Shown in pieces: positions 32,430-39,867 of a DNA stretch of 64,000 nucleotides. A model generated the notes under the pieces. It ran no database searches. It was not told the origin of the DNA and saw only the letters and a program-made list of their open reading frames with translations. Origin of the DNA: Halomonas huangheensis (GTDB lineage Bacteria; Pseudomonadota; Gammaproteobacteria; Pseudomonadales; Halomonadaceae); assembly GCF_001431725.1 (NCBI RefSeq), contig NZ_CP013106.1, positions 1,240,001 through 1,304,000 on the forward strand, written 5' to 3'. How positions within the stretch are numbered: the first letter of the stretch is position 1; each line of letters begins with the position of its first letter. Made by a program: the position numbers and the translations under genes.

Positions 32430-33447
32430 TGACGGCCGATCCTTTGCGGGATGAGAGCAATCTGGATACTGATAGCGCAAACACTGGCGCTCCCGCGACC
32501 AGATACAGGTGGTAGCTGACCAGGCGCCATATCACTATCGCGGCGGCGGCTTGTTCGCGATCGATGATCGGCAGCAGCAGGGCGCCGACACTGACTTCTG
32601 CGGCACCGGCACCACCCGGCAGGATGCTCAGTTGACTGGCGGCCATTGCCAGCATTTGTACAAGGAATGTCCAGGCCCAGTCTGCATGGCCGCTCACACC
32701 GAGTACTGCGAGATACAACAGGCTGTAGCGCAACAGCCAGTGTATGCAGCACAGCAGGAAGATGGCGATCAGGATATGGCGTGGCAGACGCAGGGTGACG
32801 ACCAGTGCATGCCGGCAGCGCAGCAGGCGGCGTACGACCCAGCGCCGTCGACGTGGGCCAGGCCAGTGCAGCCAGGGTCTGCGTCGTAGCAGGTGTGGCA
32901 AGAAGGCAATGATCAACGCCAGGGCGAGGATTGCCATTACCAGCCCCGGTAACGCGATCTCGATCAGCGCCTGATGTGGCCATTGGCTAGTGCCCCCCAG
33001 AGCGACGCCAAGCAGTAGGGTCAGCATCAAGGTAAAGAACAGCATGTCGCAACCCTGATCGACGAGGAAGATCGCCGAGGCACGCGATGGTGAGTAGCCG
33101 CGCCGTGCCAGCAGCCATAACAGGGTGGCTGCGCCGCCAGTGCCGCCTGGCGTAGCGCATAGAGCGAACTTGGCCGACATCTCGATCGATAGGGCTCCGC
33201 CTTGCCCGAGGTGTCCGGCGCGTCCCGCCAGCATCAGGCGTAGACGCGCGGCATTGAGGTTCCAGCACAACACAGCAATCACCGCCATCAGCAGCAGCAA
33301 AGAGGGCGGGAAAGCCATGGCCATTGTCATGGTGCCGCGACCGCCAAACCACCATGGCAGAAGCAGCGTAATGCCGATGGCCAGCAGTAACAGCAGACCA
33401 TGAAAGGGGTGCCAGCGCAGCGGTGTGGCAAGGCGTTCAGCCATCAT
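32416..33447 (-). CDS. Flippase-like integral membrane protein (LPG synthase TM / UPF0104 family)
   Basis: 343 residues, about eight hydrophobic helices (LLLLLAIGITLLLPWWF near the N-terminus, SLLLLMAVIAVLCW, and others), with Arg-rich cytoplasmic loops (RRRPWLHWPGPRRRRWVVRRLLR). FALCATPGGTGGAATLLWLL and QLSILPGGAGAAEVSVGALL are the paired glycine-rich motifs of this family, which includes the transmembrane half of MprF and many lipid-linked sugar flippase candidates. The start is taken at ATG 33447, two bases after the glycosyltransferase stop; a TTG at 33453 is possible. Operon context suggests it moves or modifies the lipid-linked product of the adjacent glycosyltransferase. Confidence 0.82.
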   Translation of the reverse strand: MMAERLATPLRWHPFHGLLLLLAIGITLLLPWWFGGRGTMTMAMAFPPSLLLLMAVIAVLCWNLNAARLRLMLAGRAGHLGQGGALSIEMSAKFALCATPGGTGGAATLLWLLARRGYSPSRASAIFLVDQGCDMLFFTLMLTLLLGVALGGTSQWPHQALIEIALPGLVMAILALALIIAFLPHLLRRRPWLHWPGPRRRRWVVRRLLRCRHALVVTLRLPRHILIAIFLLCCIHWLLRYSLLYLAVLGVSGHADWAWTFLVQMLAMAASQLSILPGGAGAAEVSVGALLLPIIDREQAAAAIVIWRLVSYHLYLVAGAPVFALSVSRLLSSRKGSAVNHKP

Positions 33448-33449
33448 TT

Positions 33450-34601
33450 TCAACCATAGCGCCGGCGTGTTTCATTGCCCGGATCGATGAGGTCTTCATA
33501 GTGATGGAGGAGTTGTTCCATGACGTTGTCCCAGTCGAAATGGCGCTCGACATGACGACGGGCATGACGACCACTGGCCGTGATGTCGTTGGCGAACAGT
33601 GCTTCGGTGGCATCGGCCATGGCCCCAGGGTCGAGAGGCTGGCACAGGATGCCACCACCCAGCGGCACATTCTCGGCGAGAGCGCCGGCACGCGCTCCAA
33701 TCACGGGAATTCCACTGGCCATGGCCTCCTGAGCGATCAGGCCAAAGGTCTCTCGGGTTCCGGCATGGAGCATGGCATCGCTGCTGGCGAGAGCTCGAGC
33801 AACCTCATGGGTGCCGCAGCAGTGATCGATCACCGTGACATTGGCTGGCACACTGCGGGGCATGCCGGGCCCCATCAACAGCAGGTGATAGGGTTTTCCG
33901 AGTCGTGCCATGGTGGCCAGCAGAATGTCGATGTTCTTCTCCCGCGAGAAGCGACCCACGAAGATCAGCAGGCGGGTCTGCTGATTCAGTCCCAGACGGT
34001 CACGCAAGGTCGGATCACGCCTGTCGGGGTGAAAGGCATTGAGATCCACGCCCAGCGGTTGTACACGGACCCGCGGCAAACCCCAGCAGAGCAGACGGTC
34101 GGCCATTGCCTGGCTGGGCGCCATAATGCTGTCGAAACGACAGTAGAGGTCGACAACATAGCGCTCCAGGTGACGCTGGACCAGCGGGCCGAAACGATCG
34201 CCCATCAGCCGCGGCAGGTCTGAGTGGTAGAAGCCGACGACCGGCACACCGAGGCGTTGGCCGGCATCCAGAGCGGCCCAGGCAGTCACATAGGGGTCGC
34301 CTGCTTCGATGAGATCCGGGCATAGCTCCAGCAATGCATTACGCCAGCGTCGACGACTCAGTGGAAAGCGGTAGCCCTGGCCGAGAGGCAATTTGAGTGA
34401 GGGCAGGGTGTGATGATCGCCGAGACTATCTCGTTCGGCGCCAGGAACCAGCAGACTGGTACGTAGTTCCGGATAGCGAGAGAACACGCGATGTTTGGCC
34501 TGCAGATAAGTGCGCACTCCGCCACTGGCCGGAGCGTGGAACATGGTGACGTCGGCGATATGCAAGGTTCCCTCCCATGTGTCTAGACCCGTGGTAATCA
34601 T
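33450..34601 (-). CDS. GT4-family glycosyltransferase
   Basis: 383 residues, GT-B fold. The N-terminal domain begins IADVTMFHAPASGGVRTYLQAKH, the glycine-rich acceptor-side loop; the C-terminal donor domain has FVGRFSREKNIDILL, and HAGTRETFGLIAQEAMASGIPVIG carries the EX7E motif of family 4. Retaining transferase using an NDP-sugar; acceptor unknown. No polysaccharide gene cluster is present beyond the flippase-like partner, so a glycolipid is more likely than a capsule. The start could also be a later in-frame codon nearer IADVTMF. Confidence 0.87.
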   Translation of the reverse strand: MITTGLDTWEGTLHIADVTMFHAPASGGVRTYLQAKHRVFSRYPELRTSLLVPGAERDSLGDHHTLPSLKLPLGQGYRFPLSRRRWRNALLELCPDLIEAGDPYVTAWAALDAGQRLGVPVVGFYHSDLPRLMGDRFGPLVQRHLERYVVDLYCRFDSIMAPSQAMADRLLCWGLPRVRVQPLGVDLNAFHPDRRDPTLRDRLGLNQQTRLLIFVGRFSREKNIDILLATMARLGKPYHLLLMGPGMPRSVPANVTVIDHCCGTHEVARALASSDAMLHAGTRETFGLIAQEAMASGIPVIGARAGALAENVPLGGGILCQPLDPGAMADATEALFANDITASGRHARRHVERHFDWDNVMEQLLHHYEDLIDPGNETRRRYG

Positions 34602-34673
34602 CCACTGAGCACTCCGCGTTCAGCCTAAGCGGGAATTACGACAGTTCTGAGACACTGGTGGGGGAAAACGAAG

Positions 34674-34696
34674 AACGGCGGCCATGGGCCGCCGTT
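34674..34696 (-). terminator. Terminator of rnb
   Basis: AACGGCGGCC (34674-34683) pairs with GGCCGCCGTT (34687-34696) around ATG. On the minus strand it is followed by CTTCGTTTTCC. Confidence 0.8.
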
Positions 34697-34727
34697 TGAG
34701 GCTTGCAGATAAGTCGACGTGGTGGGA

Positions 34728-36668
34728 TCAGTCCGCTGGACGTGCTACCAGCGAGCGAGTTTCTTCACGTGCTTCTGTCAGGGCGACACGCACTGCATCA
34801 CCCAGCTTGTAGCGTTCCTCACCTTCGATCTGGATACGTCCTTCCTTGTCATCGACGACAACCTTGTCACGGTCGCTGTGCATCAGCGGAGCCGGGACGA
34901 AGGCGGTGGCACCGTTGGCAGTCAGGCGTACTCGCATGCCGCCACGATTGATGGCGATGATCTCGGCATCGAAGACATCGCCGGTCCCGGCGGCCGGGGA
35001 TAGGTAGCGTACGTAGAGCCAGTCCTTGACGTCGCGCTCGGCCATGCGGTTGAGGCGGCGGCGCTCGGTGAGCTGCTCGGTGAGTTGCTGGCTGGCCTCG
35101 GGCGGTGCTTGCTCGCCCTTGAGGACTCGCTTGATCAAGCGATGGTTGACCATGTCACCGTACTTGCGAATCGGGGAGGTCCAGGTGGCGTAGGCGGGTA
35201 GCCCCAGGCCAAAGTGCGGGCCTGGCTGAGCCGACATGCTGGTGAAGCCCTGGAATTTGCGCAGTCGCGCATCCAGCCAGGCGTCATCACGGCTTTCCAG
35301 AGCGCGTTTGAGCTCCTTGTAGCGGTTCAGGTCGGTGAGTGCCTCGCGCTCGACCTCGATCTGTTGGCTGGCAAGGAAGTTCTGTGCAGCCTCGGCTTTC
35401 TCGTCGTCAAAGGCGCGGTGCACATTGAAGATGCCGTGCCCGACATGTTGAGCCAGCAGGTCGGCGCAGCAGGCGTTGGCGACGATCATCGATTCTTCGA
35501 TCATGCGATTGGCGATGCGTCGTTCCTCGATGAGGATGGCCTTGATGTTGCCGGCATCATCCAGATCAAAGGCATAGTCGGGACGGTCCTTGAACACCAG
35601 AGCGTGTTCTGCACGCCAGCCACTGCGTGCCAGAGTCAGATCGCGCAGCGCCTTGAGTTGAGCCGCGACGCTCTCATCGGGTGCCCAGTCGCCCTTGTCT
35701 TCCAGCCAATCGGATACCCGGTCATACACCAGGCGTGCGTGAGAGCACATGGTGGCGGCGAAGAAGCGGTAATCGCCGAGACTGCCATCGGCATTGACAT
35801 CCAATTGGCAGGCCAGCACTGGACGTTGCTGGTTCTCGTGCAGCGAGCAGAGATCATCAGCCAACTGCTCGGGCAGCATGGTGACGTTCTGTCCCGGCAG
35901 GTACACGGTGAAGGCACGGGTACGGGCCTCGAGGTCGGCAGCATGACCTTCCTCTACATAGGCAGTGGGGTCGGCAATGGCCACGCTCAGCGTCCAACCA
36001 CCTTGCTCGCGAGTGGTAATGCTCAAGGCATCGTCCATGTCGCGGGTTTTTTCGCCGTCGATGGTGAAGAAGGGCACCGCGGTCAGATCTTCACGAACCA
36101 GGCCTTCCTCGTGCAGAGGCCAGTCGGTGCCGGCATCCGGGCAATCCTGTTCGAGGGCGTGGCGGGCCAGAGTGACTCGCCATGGCACTGCAGGGTTGTC
36201 GACCTTCGCCACAAGCTCATCGATCTGGGTAAAGAAGGCGCGGTCATCGGGCTTGAGCGGGTGACGCACCAGGCGTGCCACGACCCAATCGCCTTCGCTG
36301 AATTCCTGGCCTTCCAAGCTGCGCTTGATGCGGGCCTTGAGGACATTGCGCACCGAAGGGTGATCCGGAATCACCGCCAATTTGCCATCGCGGTTCTGTA
36401 CGCGAGCAATGAAGCGTTGCATGCCGGTTTCGATGAGCGTATCGGGTTCCACCGACTTGCGCTCGCCGTCCTCATGCAGGATGGCCTCGACCCGGTCACC
36501 GTGAAGCACCAGCTTCATGGCGGGAGGGGGAACGAAGTACGACTCACCGTCGTCGGTTTCGAGAAAACCAAAGCCCTTTTCCGTGGCTTTGATGACACCC
36601 GTGACACGAGGTGTGTTGTCACGAATCTGTTGCTTGAGCTGAGTCAGCAAGGCGTTGTTCTGGAGCAT
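34728..36668 (-). CDS. rnb: Exoribonuclease II
   Basis: 646 residues (E. coli RNase II 644), processive 3'-5' hydrolytic exoribonuclease. N-terminal cold-shock domains (GVIKATEKGFGFLETDDGES, YFVPPPAMKLVLHGDRVEA), the RNB catalytic domain from about 190 to 515 with acidic residues in FFTIDGEKTRDMDDALSI, GPHFGLGLPAYATWTSPIRKYGD, and a C-terminal S1 domain. Similarity to E. coli Rnb is clear throughout, so it is RNase II rather than the longer RNase R. ATG 36668 (MLQNNALL) matches MFQDNPLL; the in-frame TTG two codons earlier is not needed. Confidence 0.96.
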   Translation of the reverse strand: MLQNNALLTQLKQQIRDNTPRVTGVIKATEKGFGFLETDDGESYFVPPPAMKLVLHGDRVEAILHEDGERKSVEPDTLIETGMQRFIARVQNRDGKLAVIPDHPSVRNVLKARIKRSLEGQEFSEGDWVVARLVRHPLKPDDRAFFTQIDELVAKVDNPAVPWRVTLARHALEQDCPDAGTDWPLHEEGLVREDLTAVPFFTIDGEKTRDMDDALSITTREQGGWTLSVAIADPTAYVEEGHAADLEARTRAFTVYLPGQNVTMLPEQLADDLCSLHENQQRPVLACQLDVNADGSLGDYRFFAATMCSHARLVYDRVSDWLEDKGDWAPDESVAAQLKALRDLTLARSGWRAEHALVFKDRPDYAFDLDDAGNIKAILIEERRIANRMIEESMIVANACCADLLAQHVGHGIFNVHRAFDDEKAEAAQNFLASQQIEVEREALTDLNRYKELKRALESRDDAWLDARLRKFQGFTSMSAQPGPHFGLGLPAYATWTSPIRKYGDMVNHRLIKRVLKGEQAPPEASQQLTEQLTERRRLNRMAERDVKDWLYVRYLSPAAGTGDVFDAEIIAINRGGMRVRLTANGATAFVPAPLMHSDRDKVVVDDKEGRIQIEGEERYKLGDAVRVALTEAREETRSLVARPAD

Positions 36669-36829
36669 GGTCAAGATCGAGTGGCGAGAGGTAGGGAAGC
36701 CACTATACGGATAGAAAGGGCGTGGGCCAAACCCTCTGCACGTGACTGCGGAAAATCAAGATGTTGGCACCGACGCCCGTGCATCGGCCCTACCTCCAGA
36801 GGTCAGGGCACTGCGTGTTGCGACTAATG

Positions 36830-36884
36830 TGGTATTAAAGTGGTATTTAATTGGTATTTAAGTGGGTCTATAGTGTGTCTATTC
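36830..36884 (+). promoter_or_regulatory. Five phased 11-bp repeats upstream of nagR
   Basis: TGGTATTAAAG, TGGTATTTAAT, TGGTATTTAAG, TGGGTCTATAG and TGTGTCTATTC follow each other with an exact 11-bp period from 36830, ending 21 bp before the nagR ATG. The first three are nearly identical; the last two diverge and include TATAGT, a possible -10. One turn per unit places each TGG on the same helix face, as for a cooperative operator array. The adjacent GntR/UTRA regulator is the obvious binder. Confidence 0.65.
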
Positions 36885-36905
36885 AACGCTGCCTGAGAAG
36901 ACCTC

Positions 36906-37640
36906 ATGGATCCGCGATTCGAACGATTGAAGCCCAATGCATCGTTGGCGACACCGTTGTACCGCCAGTTGGCTAATCAACTGGAACTGGCGATTCGCTC
37001 CGGCGAGTGGAGTGCCGGGGAGGCGCTGCCTTCGGAGCGCAGCCTTGCCGAGGCGCTGTCGATATCACGTATCACCGCGCGCAATGCCATCGACCAGCTG
37101 GCCGAGAGCGGTCTGATTCGTCGTGACCGCGGTTCCGGTACTTTTATTCGGCCCAGCGTCAATCAATCACTGACGCGGTTGGTCAGCTTCAGTGAAATGT
37201 TGACCCGACGAGGTTTTACACCACGTTCTGAATGGCTGCTGCGTGGACTGGATACCCCGACGGGAGAGGAAAGCCTGCGTCTGGGGCTGTCGGCGAATGC
37301 CCAGGTCGCGCGACTCAAACGACTGCGGTTGGCCGACGAGGTGGTAATGGCGGTGGAAGAAAGCTGTCTGCCGATCAGCATGGTGCCAGAGCCGCAGAAC
37401 GTGGAGACCTCGCTCTATCAATGGCTCGAAGCGGCTGGTCGACCCATCGTGCGTGCCCTGCAGCATGTCACGGCAATCAATGCTGACCAGAGCCTTGCTC
37501 AACTGGCTGGTGTCGCTGACCGACAGGCGTTACTCAAGGTGACCCGGATCGGCTACCTGGCGGATGACACCCCGGCAGAGCTGACGGTGACCTACTGTCG
37601 CACCGACTACTACGACTTCACCGTTGAACTGGCCCGATAG
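36906..37640 (+). CDS. nagR: GntR/HutC-family regulator of amino-sugar use (NagR/NagQ-like)
   Basis: 244 residues. N-terminal winged HTH at about 15-80 (TPLYRQLANQLELAIRSG, LPSERSLAEALSISRITAR, GLIRRDRGSGTFI) and a C-terminal UTRA effector domain (about 95-240). UTRA regulators of nag operons sense GlcN-6-P or GlcNAc-6-P and repress in its absence. First gene of the nag operon; nagA starts 9 nt after its stop. Regulation through the phased repeat array just upstream is inferred. Confidence 0.87.
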   Translation: MDPRFERLKPNASLATPLYRQLANQLELAIRSGEWSAGEALPSERSLAEALSISRITARNAIDQLAESGLIRRDRGSGTFIRPSVNQSLTRLVSFSEMLTRRGFTPRSEWLLRGLDTPTGEESLRLGLSANAQVARLKRLRLADEVVMAVEESCLPISMVPEPQNVETSLYQWLEAAGRPIVRALQHVTAINADQSLAQLAGVADRQALLKVTRIGYLADDTPAELTVTYCRTDYYDFTVELAR

Positions 37641-37649
37641 GAGATTTGC

Positions 37650-38801
37650 ATGGCCATGTCCTCAACCATCCTGCACGGCAATATCCTGACTCCCGATGGC
37701 TGGTATCTGGGGGATCTGCGTGTTGAGAAGGGACGTATCGCTGAAATCACCGGCGAGCCGGTAGACCCGACCAGCAACGAGTTACCGCGTCTGGTACCCG
37801 GCTTCATTGACCTGCACGTGCATGGCGGTGGTGGAGCCGACGCCATGGAAGGGTATGACGCTGTGGCAACCCTGGCGAGAACTCATGTGCGCTTCGGCAC
37901 CACCAGTCTGCTGGCGACCACCATGACTGCCGAGGAGTCTCAGGTACGTGAAGTGCTCGCCGAGATCGCCCGCTATATCGATCACCAGCCGACTCTTGTC
38001 GCGCAGGGCCTGGCCACGCGGGTGTTGGGTGTGCATCTGGAAGGCCCCTACATCAATCCCGGTAAGCTCGGCGCTCAGCCGGCACATGCTCAGGTAGCGA
38101 CCATCGAAAAACTCGATGCTCTGCTTGAGATCGTGGCGATGCCGTTGATCACCCTCGCCCCGGAAGTGGCTGGGCATCAACAGGTGATTCGTCATCTGGC
38201 CGACAGGGGCGTTCGCGTTCAGATCGGCCACACCCTGGGAAGTTATGAGGATGGGGTGGCGGCCCTGGAGCACGGTGCCTGCGGCTTCGCGCATCTGTTC
38301 AATGCCATGAGCGGTCTTCATCACCGCAAGCCGGGCATGGTCGGTGCTGCGCTGGCCCATGCCGAGTACGCCGAGCTGATCCCTGATCTGCTGCATGTTC
38401 ATCCGGGAGCCATTCGTGCCGCATTGCGCTCGATTCCGAAGTTGTATGCGGTTACCGATTCGACTGCCGCCGCCGGCATGCCGGATGGCGACTACAAGCT
38501 GGGGGAGCAGAACGTGACCAAGTGTCTAGGCGGTGTACGTCTTGCCGATGGCACCCTGGCGGGGAGCACGCTGACCATGGATCAGGCGCTGCGCAACCTG
38601 GTGCGAATCGGACTCACGCTGGAGGAGGCTTCGCACCGTCTATCGCGGTATCCCGCGGAATTCCTTGGCCGTGACGACATTGGTCGTCTGGCCTGTGGTG
38701 CCAGGGCTGACGTCGTCACCCTTGATGTCGAACTCAATCTCACGGCGGTGCATGTGGATGGCTGCCAGGTATCAGGAGAATCCCATGTCGCTCATGCTTG
38801 A
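37650..38801 (+). CDS. nagA: N-acetylglucosamine-6-phosphate deacetylase
   Basis: 383 residues; amidohydrolase removing acetate from GlcNAc-6-P. Motifs: GFIDLHVHGGGGADAM (metal-site HxH), GVHLEGPYINPGKLGAQ with the metal-binding Glu, IGHTLGSYEDGV and FAHLFNAMSGLHHRKPGMVG with the following His ligands, and the catalytic Asp in VTDSTAAAGMPDG. RBS AGGAG lies at the end of nagR. Its end overlaps the next gene by 17 nt. Confidence 0.95.
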   Translation: MAMSSTILHGNILTPDGWYLGDLRVEKGRIAEITGEPVDPTSNELPRLVPGFIDLHVHGGGGADAMEGYDAVATLARTHVRFGTTSLLATTMTAEESQVREVLAEIARYIDHQPTLVAQGLATRVLGVHLEGPYINPGKLGAQPAHAQVATIEKLDALLEIVAMPLITLAPEVAGHQQVIRHLADRGVRVQIGHTLGSYEDGVAALEHGACGFAHLFNAMSGLHHRKPGMVGAALAHAEYAELIPDLLHVHPGAIRAALRSIPKLYAVTDSTAAAGMPDGDYKLGEQNVTKCLGGVRLADGTLAGSTLTMDQALRNLVRIGLTLEEASHRLSRYPAEFLGRDDIGRLACGARADVVTLDVELNLTAVHVDGCQVSGESHVAHA

Positions 38802-39804
38802 AGAAGCGATCAATGCACCGGAACGTCTGCGTGGTCAACTGGCGCGCAATCAGTCGATGCTGGGTGAGTTGGGGGCCCGTCTACGTGCTGAGGATCCTTC
38901 CGCCGTGATGACGGTGGCACGTGGCAGCTCCGACCATGCAGCCAGTTATTTCGCCTATCTGTGTATGCAGACACGCGGTATCCCGGTGGCCTCACTACCG
39001 CCTTCATTATCGACATTGTCCCAGGCTCCCTGGCGTTTGCAGGGCCAGTTGGCAGTAGCGATCTCCCAGTCTGGCCAGAGTCCTGATCTAGTCGCCAGCC
39101 AGAAGGCGCTCGGGCAAGGCGGAGCCACCACCATCGCCATGGTCAACACTCCCGAGTCGCCGTTGGGCAAGTCCAGCGATATCGAGGTCCCATTGTATGC
39201 GGGTGAGGAACGGAGCGTCGCTGCGACCAAGAGCTATCTGGCGACACTGTCCGCTGCCGCGCAGTTGGTGGCCCATTGGAACGAGAGCTCGCTGCTGGTG
39301 AGCGCGCTTTCCGAACTGCCTGACCGGCTGGTCGAAGCCGGTGCTCAGGATTGGGGAATTGCCGTTGATGCACTCAAGGACTGTGAGCGACTGATGGTCA
39401 TCGGCCGTGGTGCTGGTCTGGGCATTGCTCAGGAAGCTGCGCTCAAGTTCAAGGAGACCTGCTCCATTCAGGCGGAACCCTTCAGTGGTGCAGAAGTGCG
39501 TCATGGCCCCATGGCCCTGATCGAACCGGGCTATCCGGTATTGGTGTTTGCGCCGCCCGGAGCAGAGCAGGCTGGCTTGCTGGAATTGGCCGAGTGGCTG
39601 GAAGGCGTAGGCGCCAGGGTGTTGCTGGCAGCGGATGCCAGCGTTGCCAGGCGCCATCTGACGCTGACGGATGCCGGTCATGAGGCCCTGCAGCCGTTGT
39701 CGGTCATCCAGAGCTTCTACCCGATGGTGGCGCATCTCGCCGCAGCTCGTGGCATCAATCCCGACCAGCCGCGTCACCTGCGCAAGGTCACGTGCACGCT
39801 CTAG
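38785..39804 (+). CDS. SIS-domain glucosamine-6-phosphate deaminase (NagB-II type)
   Basis: 339 residues with two SIS domains, like the isomerase half of GlmS without the glutaminase. SIS motifs: ARGSSDHAASYF, AISQSGQSPDLV, ERSVAATKSYLATLSAAAQL and the second SIS domain MVIGRGAGLGIAQEAALKFKET with AEVRHGPMALI. In nag operons such proteins replace canonical NagB, converting GlcN-6-P to fructose-6-P and ammonia. Start at 38785 with AGGAG at 38774-38778, inside nagA. No canonical nagB is present in the locus, supporting this role. Confidence 0.88.
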   Translation: MSLMLEEAINAPERLRGQLARNQSMLGELGARLRAEDPSAVMTVARGSSDHAASYFAYLCMQTRGIPVASLPPSLSTLSQAPWRLQGQLAVAISQSGQSPDLVASQKALGQGGATTIAMVNTPESPLGKSSDIEVPLYAGEERSVAATKSYLATLSAAAQLVAHWNESSLLVSALSELPDRLVEAGAQDWGIAVDALKDCERLMVIGRGAGLGIAQEAALKFKETCSIQAEPFSGAEVRHGPMALIEPGYPVLVFAPPGAEQAGLLELAEWLEGVGARVLLAADASVARRHLTLTDAGHEALQPLSVIQSFYPMVAHLAAARGINPDQPRHLRKVTCTL

Positions 39805-39812
39805 GCATGTAG

Positions 39813-39837
39813 CGGGCCGTAGCTGGATGTCGGCCCG
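39813..39837 (+). other. Hairpin between the deaminase gene and the PTS genes
   Basis: CGGGCCG (39813-39819) pairs with CGGCCCG (39831-39837). The AT-rich segment after it contains TACAAT (39845-39850), possibly a weak internal -10 for the PTS genes. Confidence 0.45.
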
Positions 39838-39867
39838 AAATGATTACAATTAGATAGGGAGACGAGC

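Noticed and set aside
35214..36827. 537-codon open frame opposite rnb
   Set aside because: Antisense shadow of RNase II, whose motifs are unambiguous on the other strand.
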